A stretch of 64,000 nucleotides of DNA, from the NCBI RefSeq assembly GCF_902499175.1, contig NZ_CABVQC010000014.1:62001-126000 (forward strand), in the 5' to 3' direction. The notes under the pieces are model-generated. The model was not told the origin of the DNA and did not search any database. It worked only from the letters and a program-made list of their open reading frames with translations. Each line of letters opens with the position of its first letter. Position 1 is the first letter of the stretch. This document shows positions 55,587 to 63,474 of the stretch, piece by piece. The stretch is from Burkholderia aenigmatica. GTDB lineage: Bacteria > Pseudomonadota > Gammaproteobacteria > Burkholderiales > Burkholderiaceae. Made by a program: the position numbers and the translations under genes.

Positions 55587-56540
55587 TTATCTCACGGGCC
55601 GGCGTCTCGGGCCGCGCGCGGCAGTCGGCGGCGCCGATGCGGCCTGCATCGCGTCGATCAGATGGTCGCGGAACGCCCGTACCGACGCGGGCAGATCGCG
55701 CCCCGCCATCGTCTGCACCTGGATGCTGCGCTCGCGCAGTTGCGGGTTCGTCACGGGCACGACGACAAAGCCGTCCGCGGCGCAGCGGTCGCGCACCGAC
55801 AGCAGCCCCGTGAACATCACCGCGCCCGTGCGCCGCGCGTAGCCGTACATCGCCGCCGTGTTGTTGCTCGTCAGTTCGGGCTCGAGCAGCAGCCCGTCGA
55901 GCGCGCACGCGATGTCGATCAGCTGTCGCACCGTCGTGCCTGCCTCGGGCAGCACGTGCGGGTGACGCGCGACATCGGCGAGCGACACCGCGTCACGCGT
56001 CGCGAGCGGATGGTCGTGCCGCACCAGCGCGAAGATCGGCGCGCGCTCGGTATGTTCGACGCGCACGCCCTTCTCCGGCGCGAGGCTGAAACTCAATGCG
56101 ATGTCCACGTCGCCGTCGCGCACGCGCCGCGTCGCGTCGGCCGGCGACACCACCCACACGGAGAAATCGACGCCCGGATGGCGCGCCTTGAAGCTGGCGA
56201 GCGTGCCGGGCAGGAAATCGATCGCGAACCCTTCCGAGCACGCGATCTTCAGCAGGCTGCCGTGCAGCGCATCGAGCCCGCCGATGTCCTTCATCACGTG
56301 CTCGGCCTCCAGCAGGCTGCGCTGTGCGAACGCCAGCAGCCGTTCGCCGGCCTCCGACAGCGCCATCCCGCGCGGCCGGCGCTCGAACAGCGGCGCGCCG
56401 AGCTCGCTCTCGAGTTTCGCGATCTGGCGGCTGATCGCCGATACGGCCACGTGCAGCCGCGCCGACGCGTCGCTGATCGAGCCGGTGCGCGCCACTTCGA
56501 CGAAATACCGTAACGCCAGGCCATGCAGGAAAGCCGCCAT
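55587..56540 (-). CDS. LysR-family regulator
   Basis: A 317-residue LysR regulator. The winged helix reads LRYFVEVARTGSISDASARLHVAVSAISRQIAKLESELGAPLF, and the effector domain is complete with a short Arg-rich tail. It is divergent from an M20 peptidase and an MHS transporter, which are its probable targets. The effector is unknown. The 166-nt divergent gap contains an AT-rich stretch (56590-56640) suited to a LysR site. Confidence 0.9.
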   Translation of the reverse strand: MAAFLHGLALRYFVEVARTGSISDASARLHVAVSAISRQIAKLESELGAPLFERRPRGMALSEAGERLLAFAQRSLLEAEHVMKDIGGLDALHGSLLKIACSEGFAIDFLPGTLASFKARHPGVDFSVWVVSPADATRRVRDGDVDIALSFSLAPEKGVRVEHTERAPIFALVRHDHPLATRDAVSLADVARHPHVLPEAGTTVRQLIDIACALDGLLLEPELTSNNTAAMYGYARRTGAVMFTGLLSVRDRCAADGFVVVPVTNPQLRERSIQVQTMAGRDLPASVRAFRDHLIDAMQAASAPPTAARGPRRRPVR

Positions 56541-56706
56541 CGTTCTGTCTCCGCCCGGCCGTCGGCCGCGCTGCTTTGCCTTTTAGGCAAAGAAAGGTTC
56601 GAAATTCGATCATTGTGACAAATAAATCGGCTTTCTAGAATCGATCGCACTTCACGCTGCATGCCCGATCCGCCGCGCGCAGCGAACCCGACAGAGGAGA
56701 CACGAC

Positions 56707-58128
56707 TTGAGCCGTACCGCCGCCATCCAGCACGCGCTGAACCAGTTCGAATCCGGTGCGTTCTTCACGACCCTGAGCCGCCGCGTCGGCCTGCGCACCG
56801 AGAGCCAGGAAAGCGGCAATGAAGCCGCGCTGCGCGCCTACCTGACCGACGAGATCGCCCCCGAGGCCGCGCGCCTCGGCTTCACGTCGCGGATCGTCGA
56901 CAATCCGGTCGACGGCGGCGGCCCGTTCCTGCTCGCCTCGCGCCACGAAGACGACGCGCTGCCGACCGTGCTGATCTACGGCCACGGCGACGTCGTGCGC
57001 GGCTACGACGCGCAGTGGCGCGCGCCTCTGTCGCCGTGGACGCTGACGGCCGACGGCGACCGCTGGTACGGCCGCGGCAGCGCCGACAACAAGGGCCAGC
57101 ACACCATCAACCTGGCCGCGCTGGCGAGCGTGCTCGACGCGCGCGGCGGCCGGCTCGGCTTCAACGCGAAGCTGCTGATCGAGATGGGCGAGGAAACGGG
57201 TTCGCCGGGCCTCGACGCACTGTGCCGCCAGGAGCGCGACGCGCTCGCGGCCGACGTGCTGATCGCGTCCGACGGCCCGCGCATCGCCGCCGCGCGCCCC
57301 ACGGTATTCCTCGGCTCGCGCGGCTCGGTCAATTTCAAGCTGAGCCTGCGGACCCGCGACGGCGCGCATCATTCCGGCAACTGGGGCGGACTGCTGCGCA
57401 ATCCGGCGATCGTGCTCGCGCACGCGCTCGCGAGCCTCGTCGACGCGCGCGGCGCGATTCGCGTCGCGGGGCTGCGTCCGCCGCCGATCCCGGCCGCCGT
57501 GCGCGATGCGCTCGCCGATCTCTCCGTCGGCGGCGGCCCCGGCGATCCGGCGCTCGACGCCGACTGGGGCGAGCCCGGCCTCACCGCGGCCGAGCGCGTG
57601 TTCGGCTGGAACACGTTCGAGATCCTCGCGTTCAAGGCCGGCAACCCCGAGCACCCCGTCAATGCGATCCCGCCCGCCGCGTATGCGCACTGCCAGTTGC
57701 GCTTCGTCGTCGGCACCGACTGGGAAGCGCTGCATGCCCATCTGCGCACGCACCTCGATGCACACGGCTTCGCCGACATCGAGATCGACGTCGAACGCGG
57801 CGCACCGGCGACGCCCGTGCCGCCGGACGATCCGTGGGTCCGCTGGGCCGTCGCGTCGCTGGCGCGCACCACCGGCAAGAAGCCCGCGATCCTGCCGAAT
57901 CTTGGCGGCACGCTGCCGAACGAAGTGTTCGCCGACACGCTCGGGCTGCCGACGCTGTGGGTGCCGCACTCGTACCCGGCGTGCTCGCAGCACGCCCCCG
58001 ACGAGCACCTGCTCGCGAGCGTCGTCAGCGAGGGGCTGCAGATGATGGCCGGCCTCTTCTGGGATCTCGGCGACGACGCACCGACCGTTCGCCGCGCGGC
58101 GCCCGCCGCGGCCGGCGCCGCCCTGTAA
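56707..58128 (+). CDS. M20-family metallopeptidase
   Basis: A 473-residue M20 hydrolase. Metal-site motifs are YGHGDVV (His93, Asp95), GRGSADNKGQ (Asp127) and EMGEETGSPG (catalytic Glu162, ligand Glu163), with a C-terminal HAPDEH ligand. The dimerisation domain lies in the middle (HHSGNWGGLLRNPAIVLAHALASL). Relatives cleave dipeptides, acylamino acids or glutathione derivatives; the substrate is not clear here. The start is TTG at 56707 after GAGGAG. It is probably co-transcribed with the downstream transporter. Confidence 0.92.
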   Translation: MSRTAAIQHALNQFESGAFFTTLSRRVGLRTESQESGNEAALRAYLTDEIAPEAARLGFTSRIVDNPVDGGGPFLLASRHEDDALPTVLIYGHGDVVRGYDAQWRAPLSPWTLTADGDRWYGRGSADNKGQHTINLAALASVLDARGGRLGFNAKLLIEMGEETGSPGLDALCRQERDALAADVLIASDGPRIAAARPTVFLGSRGSVNFKLSLRTRDGAHHSGNWGGLLRNPAIVLAHALASLVDARGAIRVAGLRPPPIPAAVRDALADLSVGGGPGDPALDADWGEPGLTAAERVFGWNTFEILAFKAGNPEHPVNAIPPAAYAHCQLRFVVGTDWEALHAHLRTHLDAHGFADIEIDVERGAPATPVPPDDPWVRWAVASLARTTGKKPAILPNLGGTLPNEVFADTLGLPTLWVPHSYPACSQHAPDEHLLASVVSEGLQMMAGLFWDLGDDAPTVRRAAPAAAGAAL

Positions 58129-58163
58129 CGCGCTTCGCCCCTTTCACGGGACCTGCATACACG

Positions 58164-59450
58164 ATGAATACGACCACCCTGACCTCGCAGGAAGCCGCCC
58201 GCCCCAGCGCCGCGAAGATCCGGCGCATCATCTTCGCGGCGTCGATCGGCAACGCACTCGAATGGTTCGACCTGATCGTCTACGGCTTCTTCGCGGTGAC
58301 GATCGCCAAGCTGTTCTTCCCCGCCACGAGCGAAGCGACGTCGCTGATGCTTACGCTCGGCACGTTCGGGCTGTCCTACGTGATCCGGCCGATCGGCGGC
58401 TTCGTGCTCGGCGCATACGCGGACCGTGCGGGCCGCAAGGCGTCGCTGCTGCTGTCGATCGCGATGATGATGGCCGGCACGCTGCTGATCGCGCTGATGC
58501 CGACCTACGCATCGATCGGCATCCTCGCGCCGCTCGGGATCATGCTGTCGCGGCTGATGCAGGGCTTTTCCGCGGGCGGCGAATTCGCGAGCTCGACCGC
58601 GTTCCTCGTCGAGCACGCGCCGCAGCGCCGCGGTTTCATGTCGAGCTGGCAGTTCGCGAGCCAGGGCCTCGCGACGCTGCTCGCATCGGGCTTCGGCGCG
58701 CTGCTGACCTCCACGCTGACGTCTGCGCAACTCGAAAGCTGGGGCTGGCGCGTGCCGTTCCTGTTCGGGCTCGCGATCGGCCCGGTCGGGCTGTACATCC
58801 GCCGTTACGTCGACGAAGGCGTCGAGTTCAAGACGCAGGCACGCTCCGAAGCGCCGGTGCGCGAGCTGTTCGCGGAACAAAAGGTGCGGGTGCTGCTGTC
58901 GATCGGCGCGCTCGTGATCTCGACCGCGATCAACTACATGATCCTGTACATGCCGACTTACGCGATCAAGCAGCTGGGGCTGCCTGCGTCGACGGGCTTC
59001 GCAGCCACGCTCGCGACCGGCTTCGTGCTGACGCTCGTCACGCCGGTCGTCGGCCACCTGTCCGATCGCACCGGGCGGATCCGCATGATGGCGACCGCGG
59101 CCGTGCTGATGCTCGTCACCGTGTGGCCGACGTTCGCGTGGCTCACACGCCACGCGTCGTTCGCGACGATGCTCGCCGCCCTGGTCTGGATCGGTGCGCT
59201 GAAGGCGATGTACTGCGGCGCGCTGCCGGCGCTGATGGCCGAGCTGTTCCCGTCGCAGACGCGCGCAACGGGGCTCGCGGTCAGCTACAACACGGGTGTC
59301 ACGCTGTTCGGCGGCTTCGCGCCGTTCGTCATCACCTGGCTGATCAGCACGACCGGCAACCGGCTGTCGCCTGCGCTTTATCTGATGGGCTGCGCGCTGC
59401 TGAGCCTGATCGCGCTGTTCGTCGCGCGCACGCGACTCAAGATGCGGTAA
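58164..59450 (+). CDS. MHS-family MFS transporter
   Basis: A 428-residue major facilitator of the metabolite:H+ symporter family, related to the KgtP-like protein in this window. Motifs are FAASIGNALEWFDLIVYGFFAV, VIRPIGGFVLGAYADRAGRK and RLMQGFSAGGEFASSTAFLVEHA. It lies 35 nt after the M20 peptidase gene and probably imports the substrate, or exports the product, of that enzyme. Confidence 0.9.
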   Translation: MNTTTLTSQEAARPSAAKIRRIIFAASIGNALEWFDLIVYGFFAVTIAKLFFPATSEATSLMLTLGTFGLSYVIRPIGGFVLGAYADRAGRKASLLLSIAMMMAGTLLIALMPTYASIGILAPLGIMLSRLMQGFSAGGEFASSTAFLVEHAPQRRGFMSSWQFASQGLATLLASGFGALLTSTLTSAQLESWGWRVPFLFGLAIGPVGLYIRRYVDEGVEFKTQARSEAPVRELFAEQKVRVLLSIGALVISTAINYMILYMPTYAIKQLGLPASTGFAATLATGFVLTLVTPVVGHLSDRTGRIRMMATAAVLMLVTVWPTFAWLTRHASFATMLAALVWIGALKAMYCGALPALMAELFPSQTRATGLAVSYNTGVTLFGGFAPFVITWLISTTGNRLSPALYLMGCALLSLIALFVARTRLKMR

Positions 59451-59536
59451 CGGAAGAAACGACGGCGCAGCGATGCGCCGCCGGTGCGGCCCGCCGCAGC
59501 ATCGCTGCCGCGCGGGCCGTGCGCCGCTTGTTCAGG

Positions 59537-60589
59537 TCAAGGCGCCGGGTTCGGCTGCAGTTCGTGCAGCGCGTCGATCTCGGCGAGGATCTCGTCGGAC
59601 AGCTTCACGTCGATGCTGCCGATGTTCTCCTTCAACTGCTCGAGCGACGTCGCACCGATCAGGTTGCTGCGCGTGAACGGCCGGCTGTTGACGAACGCCA
59701 GCGCGAGCTGTGCGGGCGACAACCCGTGACGCCGCGCGAGCGCGACGTAACGCGACGTCGCCTCGACGGCCTGCGGCTTGCTGTAACGCTGGAAGCGCTC
59801 GAACAGCGTGATGCGCGCGCCGGCCGGACGCGCACCGTTCTCGTACTTGCCGGACAGCCAGCCGAACGCGAGCGGCGAATACGCGAGCAGGCCGACGCCG
59901 TCACGATGCGTGAATTCCGACAGACCGTTCTCGAACGTGCGGTTCAGCAGGCTGTACGGATTCTGGATGCTCGCGATGCGCGGCAGCCCGAGCTTCTCGG
60001 CCGCGCGCAGGAACTGCCCGACGCCCCACGGCGTTTCGTTCGACACGCCGATCGCGCGCACCTTGCCGGCCTTCACGAATTCCGCGAGCACGCCGAGGGT
60101 TTCCTCGATCGGCACGGTATAGGTGTCGTCGACCCACGGATAGGCGGGACGGCCGAACGTCGTCGTGCTGCGATCGGGCCAGTGCAACTGATAGAGATCG
60201 ACGTAATCGGTCTGCAGGCGCTTGAGACTGCCATCGAGCGCTTCGGTCAGGTTCTTGCGGTCGAACTGGTTGCCTTCGCCGCGAATATGGCGCGGATTGT
60301 GCGGCTGCCGCGCCGGGCCGGCGATCTTCGTCGCGAGTACGATGCGCTCGCGTTGCGCGCGATGCTGCGCGAGCCAGGTGCCGATGTACTGCTCGGTGCG
60401 CCCCTGCGTGTCGGGCTTCGGCGGCACCGGATACATCTCCGCGGCATCGATCAGCGTCACGCCCTGCCCGATCGCGTAGTCGATCTGCTCGTGCGCATCG
60501 CGCTCCGAATTCTGCTCGCCCCACGTCATCGTGCCGAGGCCGATCAGGCTGACCTCGATGCCCGAATCGCCAAGTGTGCGGTATTCCAT
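59537..60589 (-). CDS. tas: Aldo/keto reductase (Tas-like)
   Basis: A 350-residue NADPH-dependent reductase. The catalytic tetrad region is visible in NLIDAAEMYPVPP-like VTLIDAAEMYP (Asp and Tyr), ATKIAG (Lys) and YQLHWPDR (His). It agrees closely over its length with E. coli Tas, including QNPYSLLNRTFE and PAGARITLFERF. The physiological substrate is unknown. It is transcribed alone, convergent with the MHS transporter; a short stem at 59463-59480 lies between. Confidence 0.92.
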   Translation of the reverse strand: MEYRTLGDSGIEVSLIGLGTMTWGEQNSERDAHEQIDYAIGQGVTLIDAAEMYPVPPKPDTQGRTEQYIGTWLAQHRAQRERIVLATKIAGPARQPHNPRHIRGEGNQFDRKNLTEALDGSLKRLQTDYVDLYQLHWPDRSTTTFGRPAYPWVDDTYTVPIEETLGVLAEFVKAGKVRAIGVSNETPWGVGQFLRAAEKLGLPRIASIQNPYSLLNRTFENGLSEFTHRDGVGLLAYSPLAFGWLSGKYENGARPAGARITLFERFQRYSKPQAVEATSRYVALARRHGLSPAQLALAFVNSRPFTRSNLIGATSLEQLKENIGSIDVKLSDEILAEIDALHELQPNPAP

Positions 60590-60736
60590 GCTGGTCCTGT
60601 CGCGTCGGTGGAAAGCAGGAACGCTATCACACTGAAGCGGCCGCTTCAGACAGGCGCCGCGATCGCTTACAGGCGGCCTGCGGCGCCGGTGTGGAGATTC
60701 ACGCGCCGATCCGGACGATGGCGTTGCCGCCCGCCA

Positions 60737-61174
60737 TCACTGCGGCCGCTGGATGAAGCAGGTTGCCGACGCATGCGCGACGATCTTGTCGTCCGCCGTC
60801 TTCAGCGTGCCCTCGGCAACGCCCAGCGAACGCGACAGGTGAATCACCCGCCCTTCCGCCACCAGGTCGACGTCACGCGGCACGGGCCGCAGCATCTTCA
60901 CGTGCAGGTCGACCGTACCGTAGCCGACGCCCGCATCGAGCATCGAATGCACCGCGCACCCCGTAACCGAATCGAGCACCGTCGCGGCGAACCCGCCGTG
61001 CACGCCGCCGAGCGGATTCAGGTGCCGGCCATCCGCCCGCGCCGAAAACTTCACATAACCGAGCTCGACATCGAGCGGGCGCATCGGGATCGTTTCGGAA
61101 ATCGACGCGAGCGGCGCATCGCCCGATACCGCAGCGCGCAACAGATCGAGACCAGACAGGGAAAGCGGGTTCAT
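60737..61174 (-). CDS. PaaI-type hotdog thioesterase
   Basis: A 145-residue single hotdog-domain protein. LNPLGGVHGGFAATVLDSVTGCAVHSML is the PaaI/YdiI-like active-site helix, followed by GYGTVDLHVKMLRPV. Such enzymes hydrolyse acyl-CoA esters. The start at 61174 gives family length. The upstream region has an operator-like motif at 61215-61231 that also occurs upstream of the HxlR regulator about 2 kb away, so the two were probably a divergent pair. Confidence 0.88.
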   Translation of the reverse strand: MNPLSLSGLDLLRAAVSGDAPLASISETIPMRPLDVELGYVKFSARADGRHLNPLGGVHGGFAATVLDSVTGCAVHSMLDAGVGYGTVDLHVKMLRPVPRDVDLVAEGRVIHLSRSLGVAEGTLKTADDKIVAHASATCFIQRPQ

Positions 61175-61214
61175 CGGGTTGTCTCCGGGTTGAAAGCGCG
61201 TCGCCGCGCGAGTA

Positions 61215-61231
61215 AGTTCTAAATTGGAACC
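61215..61231. promoter_or_regulatory. Operator-like motif upstream of the thioesterase gene
   Basis: AGTTCTAAATTGGAACC, with arms GTTC / GAAC, matches 13 of 17 bases of the exact repeat found at 61292-61308 and 63414-63430. Its location 41-57 nt upstream of the thioesterase start fits a repressor site, plausibly for the HxlR protein. Confidence 0.5.
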
Positions 61232-61236
61232 CATTA

Positions 61237-61262
61237 TTGACAACGATGGTGGCCGTTGTCAA
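61237..61262. repeat. Perfect inverted repeat near the thioesterase promoter
   Basis: TTGACAACG and CGTTGTCAA are perfect 9-bp arms around an 8-nt centre. It is immediately next to the operator-like motif and may bind a second dimeric regulator or overlap the promoter. Confidence 0.5.
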
Positions 61263-61291
61263 CGCGACCGGGCCCGTTGCAACCGAAGACG

Positions 61292-61308
61292 GGTTCTATA
61301 ATCGAACC
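61292..61308. repeat. 17-bp direct repeat, left copy
   Basis: GGTTCTATAATCGAACC, identical to 63414-63430. It is palindromic at the ends (GGTTC / GAACC) and contains a TATAAT box. Together with the right copy it bounds the inserted segment. Confidence 0.75.
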
Positions 61309-61604
61309 TGGAGTATATCCGGAGAGCCGCGCCCAGCTTGGCTTCGGCGTTTTCGCCGCTCCGAATCCCCGTACGCTTCCCCTCCTTTTCCGACGCCTGC
61401 CCCGGACACCCGGCGACCGATCGACGGGTCGCGGCTCGACCGATCCGGGCGTGTCGATGTGTACGGGAAGGAGGACGCCGCGCGGAACGGGCGCAAGACG
61501 GCCTCGCGTCGGGTCGCACAGGGCGACGCGTGGGCGCGGCCGGACGGAAGGCGCTACGGGGCTAGATTCTGGTCGGATGTGCGGAAGTCAAAAGGCGAGT
61601 CGGG

Positions 61605-61952
61605 TCACGCTTCCCAGCGACCTCGCTCCATCGCCTCTTCCATCATGCCGAGGGTCAGCGATCGCCCCCCTAGCGTCTCGCGCGCCGCCGTGCTGAACGG
61701 GGATTTCACGACCGCCGCGAGGAACGATCCGATGCCGAGCTTCGCGGCCGGATAGTAATAGTGGATGTCGAACGCCGACAGGTCGACCCCGAACTCCACG
61801 GCCCACCGCCTGACGAGTTTATCGATGCGATCCGGCTCCAAGTCCAGGTCGTGATAGAGGTCCGTGTCGCGCGTCAGTTCGAGCCGACCGACTAGCGGCT
61901 TACCTGCGTCAGTCGCAACGAACTGTTCAAGGCTCTCCCACGAATCAACCAT
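61605..61952 (-). CDS. DUF1493-family protein, acyl-carrier-like
   Basis: A 115-residue acidic protein with the DUF1493 pattern: DTDLYHDLDLEPDRIDKL, then WAVEFGVDLSAFDIHYYYP. The helix-loop-helix resembles an acyl carrier protein (compare DLG-x-DSL in ACPs), but the phosphopantetheine Ser is absent, so a carrier role is doubtful. The family has unknown function and occurs in enterobacterial islands. It overlaps the upstream gene by 8 nt, a sign of joint expression. Confidence 0.7.
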   Translation of the reverse strand: MVDSWESLEQFVATDAGKPLVGRLELTRDTDLYHDLDLEPDRIDKLVRRWAVEFGVDLSAFDIHYYYPAAKLGIGSFLAAVVKSPFSTAARETLGGRSLTLGMMEEAMERGRWEA

Positions 61953-62382
61953 ACAAACGGTCCTCGGGCTTCACCGTGCTGTTGTAGGTCGTGACGGAAC
62001 GATACGTGATCATCGTCACGTCCGACGCGAGGATCACCCAACCCACTCCCGGAATTGCGCGGCCAACGAACGCACCTATGTTCCGCGTGAATTTGATACG
62101 CATCAGGATCAGGCTGGTGAACGAGGTCACGGTCGGAAGGATACGGTGTTTTATCTCGTACGGCAGCATGCGGCGGGAAACGACAGACGCGATCGACGTC
62201 CCCTTGACGGCCCCGGCGAACTTGCCGCGCGTCGGGATGAACCGCTGGCCCGACAGCACCATCGCGATACCGACTGCATCATCGATTCCTAGCTCCTTGC
62301 CCGTCTCGTCGATAAAGATCAGGAAGAAGAGTTCTTCACGGGTTAAGCCCTCATGCATCCCGTACTTGTACGTATTCTCCAT
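61945..62382 (-). CDS. STM2901-like protein, partner of the DUF1493 gene
   Basis: A 145-residue protein beginning MENTYKYGMHEGLTREELFFLIFIDETGKELGIDD, with AMVLSGQRFIPTRGKFAGA and a hydrophobic C-terminal part FVGRAIPGVGWVILASDV that could enter a membrane. From memory it resembles the Salmonella STM2901 family found next to DUF1493 genes; this is not verified. Function is unknown. The two genes overlap by 8 nt and likely act together. Confidence 0.62.
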   Translation of the reverse strand: MENTYKYGMHEGLTREELFFLIFIDETGKELGIDDAVGIAMVLSGQRFIPTRGKFAGAVKGTSIASVVSRRMLPYEIKHRILPTVTSFTSLILMRIKFTRNIGAFVGRAIPGVGWVILASDVTMITYRSVTTYNSTVKPEDRLYG

Positions 62383-62564
62383 CTCTCAGAATTATGCGTG
62401 TTGGTGATCGCCAGAGATTAGCGTGAAGATGCCGCGTGGACAATAGGCTCATGGCGCGCAGATGTTCATCTTTGTGCAACTGCGAATCATACGCAGCGCA
62501 ACCCGCGCGATTACTTCGTCAGCGGCAAAATGCTCCGATCCAAAATACCAAATGCGGGGTTGCG

Positions 62565-63044
62565 ATGGCGTGCGAACTTCAGTCGGGATGGACTACCGTG
62601 ATACAGGCGAGCGCGGCCGCTCTATCGCCTATCATCGCAATCGCGGCTGGCTGGATCGCTTGGCAGCAGGTGCGTATAAACCGGAACAAGCTGAAGCTCG
62701 ATCGGTTCGATAAGCGGTTCACCGTGCACGAAGCCGCAATGACGTTCGTTGCCAAGGTCGCCACGAGGGGCAACGTGGACACTGCGGAGATGAACGAGTT
62801 CATCGCCAAGACTCGCGGAACGCGGTTCCTACTGAGCAAAGAAATTGCCGACTACCTGGACGAGATATATCGAAACGCGGGCCGTCTGCGCAGCGTATCT
62901 ATATCGATGGAAGCGTTGACTCTGTCGGACGAGGTCCGACAAAAGTTTAGCGATAAGTGGCTAGAACTGAATGAATGGTTTCAGAAGCAACTGGACGTGA
63001 TCCCGGAGAAGTTCTCGCCGTTCCTCTCGATCGACGATATGTGA
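62565..63044 (+). CDS. Single-membrane-segment protein of unknown function
   Basis: A 159-residue protein. One membrane segment lies near residues 14-36 (ASAAALSPIIAIAAGWIAWQQV), followed by a charged helical cytoplasmic part (RINRNKLKLDRFDKRFTVHEAAMTFVAKVATRG and later NEWFQKQLDVIPEK). This layout, a TM anchor then RxxKLDLFDKR, is frequent in small proteins of prophages and islands. No function can be assigned. The ATG at 62565 is preferred over an upstream in-frame start at 62436. Confidence 0.68.
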   Translation: MACELQSGWTTVIQASAAALSPIIAIAAGWIAWQQVRINRNKLKLDRFDKRFTVHEAAMTFVAKVATRGNVDTAEMNEFIAKTRGTRFLLSKEIADYLDEIYRNAGRLRSVSISMEALTLSDEVRQKFSDKWLELNEWFQKQLDVIPEKFSPFLSIDDM

Positions 63045-63087
63045 AGCTTGCCGCGCCCGAACGCTTCGAGGCGCGGTCTTCACCGCT

Positions 63088-63228
63088 CTACTCCGCTTTG
63101 CTGACGACAGTCAGCGCCCAGACGAGCGACCCGACCCAGCCGATGAGCGTCCAGCCGAGGGATGTCTTGTGCACTGCGATGGCGTTCTGGTTGTGGTGGT
63201 GGCCGCGAGCGATCGCGATGATGGTCTG
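63088..63228 (-). pseudogene. Truncated superinfection-immunity protein fragment
   Basis: In one minus-strand frame the translation reads TIIAIARGHHHNQNAIAV, then LGWTLIGWVGSLVWAL and a stop. This is the signature of T4 Imm-type superinfection immunity membrane proteins (ARGHHN and LGWTLIGW). The usual first membrane segment is missing: upstream, the frame meets a stop after about a dozen codons without any ATG, GTG or TTG. It is therefore a 5'-truncated relic. Confidence 0.7.
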
Positions 63229-63413
63229 ACCTGCCCCCCGCGATTTCCCGTCCTTTCACCCCGCCTTTCCCTCGCCTCGACCCGCCGCAACAAGGTGCAA
63301 CGCTCCGCAACGGGGTGCATCAGAGTGAACTCAATCATTTGATTTAAAAGGGCTTTCCACAGGAAACCGCCGCAACGTTCCGCAAAGGCGAACTCCACGC
63401 TGCGACGGTGTTC

Positions 63414-63430
63414 GGTTCTATAATCGAACC
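63414..63430. promoter_or_regulatory. 17-bp direct repeat, right copy; operator-like site of hxlR
   Basis: GGTTCTATAATCGAACC, identical to the left copy. The internal TATAAT lies about 50 nt before the hxlR start and could be its -10 box, so a protein bound at the palindrome would block transcription, consistent with autorepression by HxlR. Confidence 0.6.
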
Positions 63431-63474
63431 CGCTATTTCGCTGAACCGCCGCAAGAGATGCAAGAGACTCGACG

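Larger units (their letters stand above)
61292..63430. mobile_element. Candidate inserted element between thioesterase and hxlR genes
   Basis: About 2.1 kb bounded by an exact 17-bp direct repeat that is also an operator-like palindrome. Inside lie a DUF1493/STM2901-like pair, a single-TM protein and a truncated superinfection-immunity fragment, genes of phage or island type unrelated to the flanking metabolic genes. The stretch 61309-61604 holds no gene, and 63045-63413 holds only the gene fragment. No integrase or transposase is present, so this would be a remnant, a satellite, or recombination between repeats. Confidence 0.5.
63045..63474. other. Region between the TM protein and hxlR
   Basis: 430 nt holding the superinfection-immunity relic (63088-63228), the right copy of the 17-bp repeat, and the hxlR leader. 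No intact gene was seen. Confidence 0.6.

Noticed and set aside
58262-61222. A 986-residue plus-strand open frame
   Set aside because: Shadow crossing the MHS transporter and, in antisense, the aldo-keto reductase and thioesterase genes.
62436-62564. Upstream start for the single-TM protein
   Set aside because: The extra 43 residues are Cys/Arg-rich without any recognisable feature and precede the natural membrane-anchor start.
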